Shown: positions 26,986 to 36,577 of the stretch, piece after piece
How the letters are laid out: each line of letters starts with the position of its first letter
How positions within the stretch are numbered: position 1 is the stretch's first letter
Assembly: GCF_000730605.1 (NCBI RefSeq)
Contig: NZ_BBIS01000003.1
Location: forward strand, 1 to 64,000
DNA from: Pseudomonas monteilii NBRC 103158 = DSM 14164
GTDB lineage: Bacteria; Pseudomonadota; Gammaproteobacteria; Pseudomonadales; Pseudomonadaceae
Length of the DNA: 64,000 nucleotides
Reading direction: 5' to 3'
Translations under genes and position numbers: made by a program
The notes under the pieces: generated by a model
Told to the model about the DNA's origin: nothing
Database searches by the model: none
The model's input: only the letters and a program-made list of their open reading frames with translations

Positions 26986-27296
26986 AGTACACCTTCCTGC
27001 CTATATATAAGGAAAGATGAAACCGGGCTCGCCGCTTTCATCATTAATCCTCCGTTAATCACGGTATCCTTCACTCCCGGGTGTCGAGGGGCTTGCCCCT
27101 GCGCGGTACCCGGGCAGCCGCTTTTTTGCCGCCCGGCGTTGAACCGACGTCGTTGCGGTCGGTCTCAGCCTCACCGGATAGCCCCGCGCAGTGCTACCGC
27201 GCCGCTCCCTCGGCATGCTCACAGGCCATGCCCAGCGTGTAGACTTGCGCCCAGGCAGGCGAACCACGCTGCCACTATCCATCGAAGGAACCGGCA
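26986..27296 (+). other. dsbB: Non-coding leader upstream of dsbB
   Basis: About 310 bp with no supportable gene. The left end is AT-rich (TATATATAAGG near 27001; TTAATC near 27043-27060). The rest is GC-rich with short inverted repeats such as GGGGCTTGCCCC near 27090, and a CCGGGCAGCCGC, T-run, GCCGCCCGG arrangement near 27110-27140. It could be a structured leader or a small RNA, but I recognise no known family. Confidence 0.35.
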
Positions 27297-27803
27297 ATGA
27301 ACGAACAAACATCGCGCCTGAATCGGGAACGGCGCTTTCTGGTGCTGTTGGGCCTGATCTGCCTCTCGCTGATCGGCGGCGCCCTCTATATGCAAGTGGT
27401 ACTGGGCGAGGCGCCGTGCCCGCTGTGCATCCTGCAGCGTTACGCGTTGCTGTTCATTGCCGTGTTCGCGTTCATCGCTGCCGCGATGCCCGGGCGCCGT
27501 AGCCTGATCTTCTTCGAGGTGCTGGTGGTGCTCAGTGCCATTGGCGGAATCATTGCGGCGGGCAACCATGTGTATATACTCGCCAACCCCATGGTCAGTT
27601 GTGGCATCGACACCCTGCAACCGATCGTGGACGACCTGCCACTGGCCAAGCTCTGGCCGCTGGCGTTCCAGGTCGACGGCTTCTGCAGCACGCCGTACCC
27701 GCCGATCCTCGGTTTGTCTTTGGCGCAGTGGGCACTGGTAGCGTTCGTGCTGACCGCCATTCTGGTTCCGCTCGGTATCTACCGCAACCGACGCCAGGCT
27801 TAG
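27297..27803 (+). CDS. dsbB: Disulfide bond formation protein DsbB
   Basis: DsbB reoxidises periplasmic DsbA and passes electrons to ubiquinone in the inner membrane. The 168-residue protein has four predicted membrane helices and both redox pairs: Cys41-Cys44 in PCPLC, and Cys102 with Cys130 in the second periplasmic loop. AAGGAA sits 7 nt before the ATG. It lies just before the cyo operon, whose quinol oxidase would consume the reduced quinone that DsbB makes. P. putida strains carry more than one dsbB, so this may be the second paralogue. Confidence 0.93.
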   Translation: MNEQTSRLNRERRFLVLLGLICLSLIGGALYMQVVLGEAPCPLCILQRYALLFIAVFAFIAAAMPGRRSLIFFEVLVVLSAIGGIIAAGNHVYILANPMVSCGIDTLQPIVDDLPLAKLWPLAFQVDGFCSTPYPPILGLSLAQWALVAFVLTAILVPLGIYRNRRQA

Positions 27804-27806
27804 ACA

Positions 27807-27834
27807 AAAGTCCCGAATTGCATGGGGTCTTTTA
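27807..27834 (+). terminator. Imperfect hairpin after dsbB
   Basis: AAAAG-T-CCC and GGG-T-CTTTT pair with one internal mismatch directly after the dsbB stop, and the right arm ends in four T. It is a plausible weak terminator. Confidence 0.4.
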
Positions 27835-28362
27835 CGCCGCATGAGAAGAGGGAAAAGTTGCTCGCCGCTTGACCTGGATCAATCCCGAAGCCTTGCAGAA
27901 TGCGGCTTTGAGGCCTGGCAAGCGGGGTGCGACAAACTGTCGCGAAGTTGAATAATTGAGTGCTATTGTTGCAGATTCTGTAAAAGACTGTTGCTCAATA
28001 AGTCATAGTCAAGGGTTGGCGACCTCACTACAATCGCCCCCAATTTCCGTTCGGCACTGCTTGCGAGTCGCAGGATTGAAGGAAGCCCCAGCGCTCCTTT
28101 TTGCTGACTTCGTCAAGTTTCGCCCAACGGCGATACCGGGCGGACCCCCCTCCGCGTTTTCCCGCACCAAATGGACTTGGTCTGAAGTACAGGCCTGTTG
28201 CCTACGAAACCATAAGCACCGCTAACACGCTCGAAGCCAAGGTCCTGCAGTCGGACCCCAGGCAGGAGCGAGTACGGGCGCGAAATGCCTCACTTGGCAG
28301 GACGAAGTGTTGGCTACCAAAACACAAATTGCATTGAAGCAAGCTGATCTAGAGGTCGTGAG
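27835..28362 (+). other. Long promoter and leader region of the cyo operon
   Basis: Over 500 bp without a supportable gene. It holds the Anr-type box at 27869-27882 and an AT-richer stretch near 27950-28010 where a promoter could lie. The last 300 bp before cyoA look untranslated. GAGG occurs 7 nt before the cyoA ATG. I could not settle on one -35/-10 pair. Confidence 0.5.
27869..27882 (+). promoter_or_regulatory. Anr/FNR box upstream of cyoA
   Basis: TTGACCTGGATCAA matches the Anr consensus TTGAT-N4-ATCAA at nine of ten positions. Anr is known to lower cyo expression in P. putida when oxygen is scarce, so the site fits its place. Confidence 0.75.
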
Positions 28363-29304
28363 ATGAGTAAAAAGCGTTACCCCAGACTGTTTGGCATATT
28401 GCCCTTTTTAGGCATGCTTTTACTCAGTGGGTGCAACTGGACCCTGCTCGACCCGAAGGGCCAGGTCGGCATTGAGCAAAAGAACCTGATCCTGATCGCT
28501 ACCGGCCTGATGCTGCTGGTGGTAATCCCTGTCATCATCATGACCCTGGCGTTCGCCTGGAAGTACCGTGCTTCCAACAAGGCAGCCACCTACACCCCTG
28601 ACTGGTCGCACTCGACCAAGATCGAGGCCGCGGTGTGGATCATCCCGATCCTGATCATCATCGCCCTGGGTTACGTCACCTACCACTCCACCCACAAGCT
28701 GGACCCATACCGTCCACTGGATTCCGATGTGAAGCCGGTGCAGATCGACGTGGTCGCGCTGGACTGGAAGTGGCTGTTCATCTACCCGGAGCAGGGCATT
28801 GCCACGGTCAACAAGATCGTCTTCCCGGCTAACACCCCGGTCAACTTCCGCGTCACTTCCGACGCCGTGATGAACTCGTTCTTCATCCCGGGCCTGGGCG
28901 GCCAGATCTACGCCATGGCCGGCATGACCACCAAGCTGCACCTGATCGCCAACGAAAACGGCGAGTTCGACGGTATCAGCGCCAACTATAGCGGTGCTGG
29001 CTTCACCGGCATGAAATTCAAGGCTACTGCCACCTCCCAGGAAGACTTCGACAAGTGGGTCGCCGAGGTCAAGCAGTCGCCGAAGAAGCTGGACAAGGCC
29101 GAATACGACGCCTTGGCCAAACCAAGCGAAAACAACCCAGTCGCGCTGTACAGCGAGGCTTCGCCTGAGCAGTTCCAGCTGATCGTCGACAAGTACGAAG
29201 GCATGAACCGCGGTCGTAGCCACGAAGAAGCAGGCAGCAAAGACCTGGCCACAACCAAGGGTGTGGAATCGAGTATGCAACCAGCTGCCGGTGCAGAGGA
29301 GTAA
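28363..29304 (+). CDS. cyoA: Cytochrome bo3 ubiquinol oxidase subunit II
   Basis: Subunit II of the proton-pumping quinol oxidase. The 313-residue protein is a lipoprotein precursor with lipobox LLSGC and lipidated Cys24, followed by two transmembrane helices (about 45-65 and 85-107) and a periplasmic cupredoxin-like domain without the CuA cysteines, as expected for a quinol oxidase. The C-terminal tail is longer and more charged than the core. It is first in cyoABCDE; cyoB starts 3 bp after its stop, with GAGGAGTAAGAG as ribosome site. Confidence 0.96.
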   Translation: MSKKRYPRLFGILPFLGMLLLSGCNWTLLDPKGQVGIEQKNLILIATGLMLLVVIPVIIMTLAFAWKYRASNKAATYTPDWSHSTKIEAAVWIIPILIIIALGYVTYHSTHKLDPYRPLDSDVKPVQIDVVALDWKWLFIYPEQGIATVNKIVFPANTPVNFRVTSDAVMNSFFIPGLGGQIYAMAGMTTKLHLIANENGEFDGISANYSGAGFTGMKFKATATSQEDFDKWVAEVKQSPKKLDKAEYDALAKPSENNPVALYSEASPEQFQLIVDKYEGMNRGRSHEEAGSKDLATTKGVESSMQPAAGAEE

Positions 29305-29307
29305 GAG

Positions 29308-31326
29308 ATGTTCGGTAAATTAAGCCTGGAGGCGATACCCTATCACGAGCCGATAGTCATGGTGACGCTTGCCATGATCGCGCTCGGCGGTATCGCTGTC
29401 GTCGGTCTTATCACCTATTTCCGCAAGTGGACCTACTTGTGGAGCGAGTGGCTGACTACTGTCGACCACAAAAAGATCGGCGTGATGTACATCATCGTCG
29501 CGATGATCATGCTGCTGCGCGGCTTTGCCGACGCCATCATGATGCGTACCCAGCTGGCTGCCGCAACCGGTGGCTCCGAAGGCTACCTGCCGCCTGAACA
29601 CTATGACCAGATCTTCACCGCTCACGGTGTGATCATGATCATCTTCATGGCGATGCCGTTCTTCACCGGCCTGATGAACCTGGCGGTTCCTCTGCAGATC
29701 GGTGCACGTGACGTTGCCTTCCCGTTCCTGAACTCCCTGAGCTTCTACCTGCTGCTGGCAGGCGTGCTGCTGGTCAACATCTCGCTGGGCGTTGGTGAAT
29801 TCGCCAAGACCGGCTGGGTTGCCTATCCGCCGCTCGCGGGCATTCAGTACAGCCCTGGGGTGGGCGTTGACTACTACATCTGGGCGCTACAGCTATCCGG
29901 ATTGGGTACGACGCTTACCGGCGTGAACTTCCTCGTCACCGTGATGAAGATGCGCGCACCTGGCATGAAACTGATGGACATGCCGATCTTCACCTGGACC
30001 TGCACCTGGGCCAACGTACTGATCGTTGCTTCGTTCCCGATCCTGACTGCTGCACTCGCGCTGCTGACTGTTGACCGTTATCTGGACTTCCACATTTTCA
30101 CCAACGAGCTTGGTGGGAACCCGATGATGTACGTCAACCTGTTCTGGGCGTGGGGTCACCCTGAGGTTTACATCCTGATCCTGCCGGCCTTCGGCGTGTT
30201 CTCGGAAGTGACTTCGACGTTCTCTGGCAAACGCCTGTTCGGCCACCACTCGATGATCTACGCATCGGGCGCGATCGCCATCCTGGGCTTTGCGGTATGG
30301 CTGCACCACTTCTTCACCATGGGTGCCGGCGCCAGCGTCAACACCTTCTTCGGCCTGGCGACGATGCTGATCTCCATTCCGACCGGTGTGAAGCTGTTCA
30401 ACTGGCTGTTCACCATGTACCAAGGCCGTGTGCGCTTCACCGCACCGATGCTCTGGACCCTGGGCTTCATGGTCACCTTCTCCATCGGTGGCATGACCGG
30501 CGTACTGCTGGCCGTTCCAGGTGCTGACTTCGTCCTGCACAACAGCCTGTTCGTAATTGCGCACTTCCACAACGTGATCATCGGTGGCGCGGTATTCGGC
30601 TACATCGCCGGCTTCGCCTTCTGGTTCCCGAAAGCCTTCGGCTTCACCCTGAACGAGAAGTGGGGCAAAGCTGCCTTCTGGTTCTGGCTGTCGGGCTTCT
30701 ACGTTGCGTTCATGCCGCTGTACGCCCTGGGCTTCATGGGCATGACCCGTCGTCTGAACCACTCCGACAACCCACTGTGGGAACCCTACCTGTACGTAGC
30801 CGTTGTCGGCGCCGTGCTGATCCTGTTCGGTATCGCTTGCCAGCTGATCCAGCTGTACGTATCGGTTCGCGACCGCAACCAGAACCTGGACGTGACCGGC
30901 GACCCATGGGGCGGCCGTACTCTGGAATGGTCCACTTCGTCGCCACCTCCGTTCTACAACTTCGCTCACATGCCTGAGCAGGTTGGCCTGGACGCATGGC
31001 ACGAAACCAAGGAAAGCGGCAAGGCTTACAAGCCAGCGACCAAGTTCGACGCTATCCACATGCCGAGCAACACCTCCACCGGTTTGTTCATGGGCCTGTT
31101 CCTGACCGTCTTCGGCTTTGCCTTCATCTGGCACATCTGGTGGCTGGTTGGCGCAAGCCTGGTTGCAACCATCGCTGTCTTCGTTCGCCACGCTGCCCGT
31201 GACGACCAGGGCTACATGGTTCCAGCCGAAGAAGTGGCGCGCATCGAAGGCGAGCGTATGAAAGCGCTGGCCAAAGCAGGTGCTCTGCCTGCCGGCGCAC
31301 GTGTCGAATCGTTTGAGCGGGTGTAA
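29308..31326 (+). CDS. cyoB: Cytochrome bo3 ubiquinol oxidase subunit I
   Basis: This is the catalytic subunit that binds heme b, heme o3 and CuB and pumps protons. The 672-residue protein has about 15 membrane helices. Visible signatures are [12 protein letters not shown], which carries the CuB histidine and its cross-linked tyrosine; the HH pair in WLHHFFTMG; and [16 protein letters not shown], which holds the ligands of both hemes. Length matches E. coli CyoB (663). Codon use here is visibly biased to preferred codons, as in highly expressed genes. Confidence 0.97.
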   Translation: MFGKLSLEAIPYHEPIVMVTLAMIALGGIAVVGLITYFRKWTYLWSEWLTTVDHKKIGVMYIIVAMIMLLRGFADAIMMRTQLAAATGGSEGYLPPEHYDQIFTAHGVIMIIFMAMPFFTGLMNLAVPLQIGARDVAFPFLNSLSFYLLLAGVLLVNISLGVGEFAKTGWVAYPPLAGIQYSPGVGVDYYIWALQLSGLGTTLTGVNFLVTVMKMRAPGMKLMDMPIFTWTCTWANVLIVASFPILTAALALLTVDRYLDFHIFTNELGGNPMMYVNLFWAWGHPEVYILILPAFGVFSEVTSTFSGKRLFGHHSMIYASGAIAILGFAVWLHHFFTMGAGASVNTFFGLATMLISIPTGVKLFNWLFTMYQGRVRFTAPMLWTLGFMVTFSIGGMTGVLLAVPGADFVLHNSLFVIAHFHNVIIGGAVFGYIAGFAFWFPKAFGFTLNEKWGKAAFWFWLSGFYVAFMPLYALGFMGMTRRLNHSDNPLWEPYLYVAVVGAVLILFGIACQLIQLYVSVRDRNQNLDVTGDPWGGRTLEWSTSSPPPFYNFAHMPEQVGLDAWHETKESGKAYKPATKFDAIHMPSNTSTGLFMGLFLTVFGFAFIWHIWWLVGASLVATIAVFVRHAARDDQGYMVPAEEVARIEGERMKALAKAGALPAGARVESFERV

Positions 31327-31329
31327 TCA

Positions 31330-31956
31330 ATGTCCAGTCAAGTAATGCACGGCGGCGCTGCTCATGGTCACGACCATGGGCATGACGACCACCACCACGA
31401 CTCGGGCCAGATGACCGTACTGGGCTTCTGGCTGTACCTGATGACCGACTGCATCCTATTTGCGTCGCTCTTCGCTACCTACGCGGTGCTGTCCGGCAGT
31501 TTTGCCGGCGGCCCGTCGGGTCATGACATCTTCCAGCTCGATTTCGTAGCTGTTGAAACGCTGTTCCTGCTGCTGTCCTCGATCACCTTCGGCTTCGCCA
31601 TGCTGAAGATGTTCGATGGCAAGAAAGCAGGCGTACTGGGCTGGTTGGCTGTGACCTTCCTGTTCGGTGCAGGCTTCATCGCGATGGAAATCTATGAATT
31701 CCATCACCTGATCAGCGAAGGCTTCGGCCCGCAGCGCAGTGGCTTCCTGTCGGGCTTCTTCGCCCTGGTAGGTACCCACGGCCTGCACGTGACTGCTGGT
31801 CTGATCTGGATGGCAATCATGATGTACCAGATCAACAAGCACGGCATCACGCCGACCGCCAAGACCCGCATGAGCTGCCTGAGCCTGTTCTGGCACTTCC
31901 TGGACGTGGTCTGGATCTGCGTATTCACCGTCGTTTACCTGCTGGGAGTTCTGTAA
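31330..31956 (+). CDS. cyoC: Cytochrome bo3 ubiquinol oxidase subunit III
   Basis: The 208-residue membrane protein has five predicted helices and belongs to the heme-copper oxidase subunit III family, which stabilises subunit I. The N-terminus is very rich in histidine ([13 protein letters not shown] at about 13-25), a common trait of Pseudomonas CyoC. Its TAA overlaps the cyoD ATG by one base. Confidence 0.95.
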   Translation: MSSQVMHGGAAHGHDHGHDDHHHDSGQMTVLGFWLYLMTDCILFASLFATYAVLSGSFAGGPSGHDIFQLDFVAVETLFLLLSSITFGFAMLKMFDGKKAGVLGWLAVTFLFGAGFIAMEIYEFHHLISEGFGPQRSGFLSGFFALVGTHGLHVTAGLIWMAIMMYQINKHGITPTAKTRMSCLSLFWHFLDVVWICVFTVVYLLGVL

Positions 31957-32288
31957 TGGCTAACGCACACGACACTCATCACGAAGGTAATCACGGCAGC
32001 GTCAAGTCGTACATGATCGGCTTTGTACTGTCGATCATCCTGACCGCGATCCCGTTCGGCCTGGCCATGACCGCCAGCCTGCCGAAGAACCTGACCGTTC
32101 TGATCATTGTTGCCATGGCCGTGATCCAGGTAGTTGTTCACCTGGTTTACTTCCTGCACATGGACCGCTCGAAAGAGCAACGCAACAACGTATCGACGTT
32201 CCTGTTCACCACCCTGGTGATCGCTCTGCTTGTCGGCCTGTCGCTGTGGATCATGTTCAGCATCCACTTCGAAATGTTGGCCAAGTGA
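31956..32288 (+). CDS. cyoD: Cytochrome bo3 ubiquinol oxidase subunit IV
   Basis: The 110-residue product has three predicted membrane helices and a short His-containing N-terminus, matching CyoD (109 residues in E. coli). It helps assemble the CuB centre of the oxidase. The start codon shares a base with the cyoC stop, and cyoE begins 11 bp downstream. Confidence 0.95.
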   Translation: MANAHDTHHEGNHGSVKSYMIGFVLSIILTAIPFGLAMTASLPKNLTVLIIVAMAVIQVVVHLVYFLHMDRSKEQRNNVSTFLFTTLVIALLVGLSLWIMFSIHFEMLAK

Positions 32289-32299
32289 GGTAAGACTGC

Positions 32300-33187
32300 A
32301 TGTCCGTTAAGCACTTTATCCAAATCACCAAACCGGGGATCATTTTCGGTAACGTGCTTTCCGTGGCAGGCGGTTTCTTCCTTGCCTCGAAGGGCCATGT
32401 GGATTTCGCCCTGTTCCTGGCGGTGGTGATCGGTACTTCGCTGGTGGTGGCGTCCGGATGCGTGTTCAACAACTGCATCGACCGTGACATTGACCACAAG
32501 ATGGAGCGCACCAAGAACCGCGTCATGGTGCAGGGCGGCATGTCGCTGCCCCTCGCGCTGATCTACGCCACCCTGCTAGGGGTGGCGGGTTTCAGCCTCC
32601 TGTATGTCCAGGCCAACCCGCTGTCGGCGTTCTGTGCGCTGATCGGCTTCATCGTCTACGTCGGTTTCTACAGCCTGTGGCTGAAGCGTAAATCGGTGCA
32701 CGGCACCTTGGTCGGCAGCCTGTCTGGTGCCATGCCTCCGGTGATCGGCTACTGCGCCGTGAGCAACAGCTTCGACCTGGCTGCAGTGACCCTGCTGGTG
32801 ATGTTCAGCCTGTGGCAGATGCCGCACAGCTTTGCCATCGCCATCTTCCGCTTCAAGGATTACAGCGCTGCCAACATTCCGGTCCTGCCGGTGGCACGTG
32901 GCGTCCTGGCGGCGAAGAAGCAGATCGTGCTGTACGTGCTGGCCTTCGTGCTCGCCACCTTGATGCTTACCCTCGGCGGTTACGCCGGCCTCGGCTACCT
33001 GGCCGTGGCAGCTGCCATGGGCCTTTACTGGCTGTACATGGCATGGGGCGGCTACAAAGCCGAGGACGACAGCAAGTGGGCCCGTAAAGTGTTCGGCTTC
33101 TCCATCCTCACTGTCACCGCTCTGAGCGTGATGATGGGTGTGGACAGCCAGACTGCTGCGGACGTGCTGATGACCTACGCACGCTGA
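32300..33187 (+). CDS. cyoE: Protoheme IX farnesyltransferase (heme O synthase)
   Basis: CyoE attaches a farnesyl group to heme B to make heme O for the oxidase. The 295-residue membrane protein shows the UbiA-family motif NNCIDRDID (about 57-65), whose aspartates bind Mg-pyrophosphate, and about nine predicted helices. It closes the cyo operon and is followed by a strong terminator. Confidence 0.96.
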   Translation: MSVKHFIQITKPGIIFGNVLSVAGGFFLASKGHVDFALFLAVVIGTSLVVASGCVFNNCIDRDIDHKMERTKNRVMVQGGMSLPLALIYATLLGVAGFSLLYVQANPLSAFCALIGFIVYVGFYSLWLKRKSVHGTLVGSLSGAMPPVIGYCAVSNSFDLAAVTLLVMFSLWQMPHSFAIAIFRFKDYSAANIPVLPVARGVLAAKKQIVLYVLAFVLATLMLTLGGYAGLGYLAVAAAMGLYWLYMAWGGYKAEDDSKWARKVFGFSILTVTALSVMMGVDSQTAADVLMTYAR

Positions 33188-33206
33188 AACTGCTGCCTGT
33201 TTCACG

Positions 33207-33237
33207 AAAACCCCGGCCATTGTGCCGGGGTTTTTTT
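33207..33237 (+). terminator. Intrinsic terminator of the cyo operon
   Basis: AAAACCCCGGC at 33207-33217 pairs with GCCGGGGTTTT at 33224-33234 and is followed by further T residues. It is a textbook strong terminator. Confidence 0.92.
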
Positions 33238-33340
33238 ATGGGTGTTTTTCCTGTGCCCGAGAAGGGCCGGTTATGAAAACATAAAATTCAAATTTTCAAA
33301 AAATACATCTGAAAAAATATAACAAAACAGGAAATTATCC

Positions 33341-33370
33341 TTTACAGACATCCTGTTTCGGCACTATCTT
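33341..33370 (+). promoter_or_regulatory. alaC: Candidate promoter of the aminotransferase gene
   Basis: TTTACA (33341-33346) and TATCTT (33365-33370) stand 18 bp apart in the only AT-rich stretch (about 33270-33370) between the cyo terminator and alaC. Confidence 0.4.
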
Positions 33371-33440
33371 CTGATCCAGGCCGCCACATCGGCCAACGTC
33401 GCTCGGACGGTTCCGGGCGCTTACGTATTCAGAGGAAGCC

Positions 33441-34649
33441 ATGGCCAACCCAGGTTCGCCGCGCCGCTTTGCGCGCATCGATCGTCTCCCCCCTTACGTC
33501 TTCAACATCACTGCCGAACTCAAGATGGCTGCCCGCCGCCGTGGCGAGGACATCATCGACCTGAGCATGGGCAACCCCGATGGCGCCACCCCGCCGCACA
33601 TCGTCGAGAAGCTGGTGCAGGTTGCCCAGCGTGAAGATACCCACGGCTATTCCACCTCTCGCGGTATCCCGCGCCTGCGCCGGGCCATTTCCAACTGGTA
33701 CAAGGAACGCTACGAGGTCGACATCGACCCGGAAAGCGAAGCCATCGTCACCATCGGTTCTAAAGAGGGCCTGGCGCACCTGATGCTGGCCACCCTCGAC
33801 CAGGGCGACACGGTACTGGTGCCCAACCCCAGCTACCCGATCCATATCTACGGTGCGGTCATTGCCGGTGCCCAGGTGCGTTCGGTGCCGCTGGTGCCGG
33901 GTGTGGACTTCTTCAACGAGCTGGAGCGGGCGATTCGCGAGTCGATTCCCAAGCCGAAGATGATGATCCTCGGTTTCCCGTCCAACCCTACTGCCCAGTG
34001 CGTGGAGCTGGACTTCTTCGAGCGCGTGGTGGCGTTGGCCAAGCAGTACAACGTGCTGGTGGTGCACGACCTGGCCTACGCCGACATCGTATACGATGGC
34101 TGGAAAGCCCCCTCGATCATGCAGGTGCCCGGCGCCAAGGACATTGCGGTGGAGTTCTTCACCCTGTCCAAAAGCTACAACATGGCGGGCTGGCGGATCG
34201 GCTTCATGGTCGGTAACCCCGAGCTGGTCAGTGCCTTGGCGCGGATCAAGAGCTATCACGACTACGGCACTTTCACCCCGCTGCAGGTCGCGGCCATCGC
34301 TGCGCTGGAAGGTGACCAGCAGTGCGTGCGCGACATCGCCGAGCAATACCGCCAGCGTCGCAACCTGCTGGTGAAGGGGCTGCACGAACTGGGCTGGATG
34401 GTCGAGAACCCCAAGGCGTCGATGTACGTGTGGGCGAAGATCCCGGAGCAATATGCGCACCTGGGGTCGCTGGAGTTTTCCAAGAAGCTGCTGGCCGAGG
34501 CCAAGGTATGCGTGTCGCCGGGGATCGGCTTTGGTGATTATGGTGATGACCATGTGCGCTTTGCCCTGATCGAGAATCAGGACCGTATTCGCCAGGCCAT
34601 TCGCGGGATCCGGCAGATGTTCCGCGCTGATGGGTTGAGCAACAAGTAA
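33441..34649 (+). CDS. alaC: AlaC-type class I/II pyridoxal-phosphate aminotransferase
   Basis: Probably a glutamate-pyruvate (alanine) transaminase of the AlaC/YfdZ branch. The 402-residue protein is a complete fold-type I enzyme: NPSYPIH near 134, FPSNPTAQC near 178 contacting the cofactor, the PLP lysine in [14 protein letters not shown] (near 240), and the substrate arginine in HVRFALIEN near the end. GAGGAAGCC precedes the ATG. It stands alone between two terminators. Specificity is inferred from family resemblance; an aspartate- or LL-DAP-type activity cannot be excluded from sequence. Confidence 0.85.
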   Translation: MANPGSPRRFARIDRLPPYVFNITAELKMAARRRGEDIIDLSMGNPDGATPPHIVEKLVQVAQREDTHGYSTSRGIPRLRRAISNWYKERYEVDIDPESEAIVTIGSKEGLAHLMLATLDQGDTVLVPNPSYPIHIYGAVIAGAQVRSVPLVPGVDFFNELERAIRESIPKPKMMILGFPSNPTAQCVELDFFERVVALAKQYNVLVVHDLAYADIVYDGWKAPSIMQVPGAKDIAVEFFTLSKSYNMAGWRIGFMVGNPELVSALARIKSYHDYGTFTPLQVAAIAALEGDQQCVRDIAEQYRQRRNLLVKGLHELGWMVENPKASMYVWAKIPEQYAHLGSLEFSKKLLAEAKVCVSPGIGFGDYGDDHVRFALIENQDRIRQAIRGIRQMFRADGLSNK

Positions 34650-34655
34650 GCATCA

Positions 34656-34676
34656 GGGGGCCGCGTTGCGGCCCCC
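34656..34676 (+). terminator. Terminator-like hairpin after alaC
   Basis: GGGGGCCGC and GCGGCCCCC form a perfect 9-bp stem with a 3-nt loop 7 bp after the stop codon. The T-run is poor (ATTGCTT). Confidence 0.6.
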
Positions 34677-34763
34677 ATTGCTTCAGGTGAGCGCTTTCCG
34701 CCTGCATTTCACCGTTCTGCCTACCTATCTTCAGCACTCATTTCTCATCACAGAGATCCACAA

Positions 34764-35891
34764 ATGAGTGTCTTCACCGCCTATTTCTGCGGCACCGGCT
34801 CCCACCGCTTCGACGACGCCAACCCCAACTTCTGGAACGGCGAACTGGTATCGACCCTGGCCAGCAACGACCAGGGCCGCGAATTCGCGCACTGGATAGC
34901 CGTCGACGGCCCCGGTAGTGGCAACCTTCAGGACGACAACCTGTTCGTCGAGCCCGGAGGTTATTTCAACTGGACTGGCCAACTGTTCGGCCGCGGCTGG
35001 GAAGAGAACGTCAACCATGTGCTGCAGGTGATCAAAGGCGAAAGCAGCTGGCACCGCACCAAATTGAGCGAGGAAGAGTACGAGCGGCTGAAGAACGCCG
35101 GTGTACCTGTTCCGGATGCTTCTTCCACGGCCTCCTGGTTCTGGCGTACCTACGATTACGGTGACCGCCATCCGACTCCGCAGGAACTGCAAGAGCGCAT
35201 CATCAGCATGTTTCGCAAACCACGCATTCCGACCCAGGTGAACCTGGTGGGCTGGAGCCGGGGCGGTATCAGCTGCCACATGTTGGCCAACGCCATGGCA
35301 CAAGACCCGGTACTGCGGGACATACCGGTGAACATCTTTGCAATCGACCCTGTGCCCGGCGTGGGCAATGTGCAAGCCGAACGCATCACGCTGGCGGCAA
35401 ACGTGCGTGAATATGTCGGCTTCTATTCGCGTGATGAGCGTTCCAAAGGCTTTGCCTGCGTGATCCCGTCAGTGGCCAGTGGTACGCAGATCTGCATTTA
35501 TCCGATGCCGGGGCGTCATGCCACGCTGGTGGGCAACGCGTCGGTCGATGGTGCGAGCGGCGGCGAGGTGCTCAAGGAACCCGGGCTGGTCGTTCGTCAT
35601 TTTGCCGAAGTCTGCCTTGCCCGCTGGGGTGTTGAGCTGGGCAAGCGACTGGCCTTGAGCGATAGGCAGCTCATGGAGTATCACCGGGCTATGAGCGCTG
35701 CTGAAAGGCAGTACCACGCCATGCGCAGCGAGTCTTACACGGTGCTGACCGAGGGTGAGCGAGATAATCGGTTGGTGCATTGCGGCGAGGTTTGTACGCA
35801 CTTCAGCAAGGTGTGCGGTGATGACTATGACCCGACCGAAGGCCTGGCGTTGACGCGTTGGGACGCGACTACCTACAAGGCGCTGCGGTAG
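34764..35891 (+). CDS. Uncharacterised serine-hydrolase-like protein
   Basis: I do not recognise a named family. The 375-residue protein has no signal peptide or membrane segment. It contains a lipase-type nucleophile elbow, GWSRGG with Ser165, preceded by a hydrophobic strand (VNLVGWS). Asp195 in AIDPVPG and His252 in GRHATLV come in the order and at the spacing of an alpha/beta-hydrolase triad. The N-terminus reads FCGTGSHRF, which recalls the glycine-rich starts of DUF2235-type phospholipases. It has its own gap on both sides (about 110 bp each) and no partner gene. A cytosolic lipase or esterase, or a secreted phospholipase effector without its own signal, are the main options. The role is unknown. 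Confidence 0.7.
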   Translation: MSVFTAYFCGTGSHRFDDANPNFWNGELVSTLASNDQGREFAHWIAVDGPGSGNLQDDNLFVEPGGYFNWTGQLFGRGWEENVNHVLQVIKGESSWHRTKLSEEEYERLKNAGVPVPDASSTASWFWRTYDYGDRHPTPQELQERIISMFRKPRIPTQVNLVGWSRGGISCHMLANAMAQDPVLRDIPVNIFAIDPVPGVGNVQAERITLAANVREYVGFYSRDERSKGFACVIPSVASGTQICIYPMPGRHATLVGNASVDGASGGEVLKEPGLVVRHFAEVCLARWGVELGKRLALSDRQLMEYHRAMSAAERQYHAMRSESYTVLTEGERDNRLVHCGEVCTHFSKVCGDDYDPTEGLALTRWDATTYKALR

Positions 35892-36017
35892 CGGATGCGG
35901 GCGGCCGGATCAGCGGCAAAATATTTTGCATGGCCCCTCTATCCAGCCGCCCCGGGTTCGAATGAAAATGGCGCCGCGGGCCAGCCCCGATAACAACAAC
36001 CTTCCCTCCGTGGCATC

Positions 36018-36401
36018 ATGTCTGAATATAACCCTTGCCTTGACTGCGGCGCCTGCTGCGGGTACTTCCGTGTGTCCTTCTTCTGGGGCGAATGCCAGTC
36101 TGCCGGGGGCCTTGTGCCAGACGACCTGGTGGTGCAGATCAACCCCACCCGCGTTGCCATGATCGGCACCGACGCCAAGCCATGCCGCTGCGTCAGCCTT
36201 GAGGGCGAGATCGGTAAAGAGGTGGCTTGTACCATTTATGCCAACCGTTCCAGTCCTTGTCGCGAGTTCGAGGCGTCGTGGGAGGGGGGGGTGCACAACC
36301 CCAGCTGTGACGATGCGCGGGCGGCGTATGGGCTGCCGCCGCTGACCCCGCCGGGGGCCAATGAGCCACATTGGCCGGATGATGGGGCTGAGGTGGCCTG
36401 A
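36018..36401 (+). CDS. YkgJ-family cysteine cluster protein
   Basis: The 127-residue protein carries the CxxCxxCC motif of the YkgJ/UPF0153 family at its start (Cys7, Cys10, Cys13, Cys14) plus further paired cysteines (PCRCVSL, VACTIY, SPCREF). Such proteins are thought to bind zinc or an iron-sulfur cluster, but the role is unknown. No signal peptide is present. It is a single gene followed by a REP pair. Confidence 0.85.
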   Translation: MSEYNPCLDCGACCGYFRVSFFWGECQSAGGLVPDDLVVQINPTRVAMIGTDAKPCRCVSLEGEIGKEVACTIYANRSSPCREFEASWEGGVHNPSCDDARAAYGLPPLTPPGANEPHWPDDGAEVA

Positions 36402-36427
36402 TTGCACTGGGTTAGGCTGATGGCCTT

Positions 36428-36493
36428 ATCGCGGGCAATTCCGCTCTTACAGGTATTGCGCCGCAACCTGTAAGAGCGGCCTTGTGTCGCGAT
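36428..36493. repeat. REP-type composite inverted repeat
   Basis: CCGCTCTTACAGGT at 36441-36454 and its exact complement at 36466-36479 surround an 11-nt loop. Outer ATCGCG and CGCGAT parts extend the symmetry. It sits between the YkgJ gene and the acetyltransferase gene and looks like a pair of P. putida REP units. Confidence 0.75.
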
Positions 36494-36577
36494 GGGCCGC
36501 AACGCAGCCCCGGGATGCCCGAACTCTGCGCTTGACGTTAAACTGTCATCTCCCCAGCAATGGACAGGAGATCCGGC

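Noticed and set aside
27957..28337. Small open frames in the cyoA leader
   Set aside because: No ribosome sites and no family resemblance; more likely untranslated leader.
29893..31191. Long minus-strand frame opposite cyoB
   Set aside because: Antisense shadow of a highly expressed gene with biased codons; composition is His/Glu/Gln-rich and no start signal is present.
35939..35975. tRNA-like GGTTCGAAT near 35955
   Set aside because: It resembles a T-loop, but no acceptor, D or anticodon stems can be built around it.
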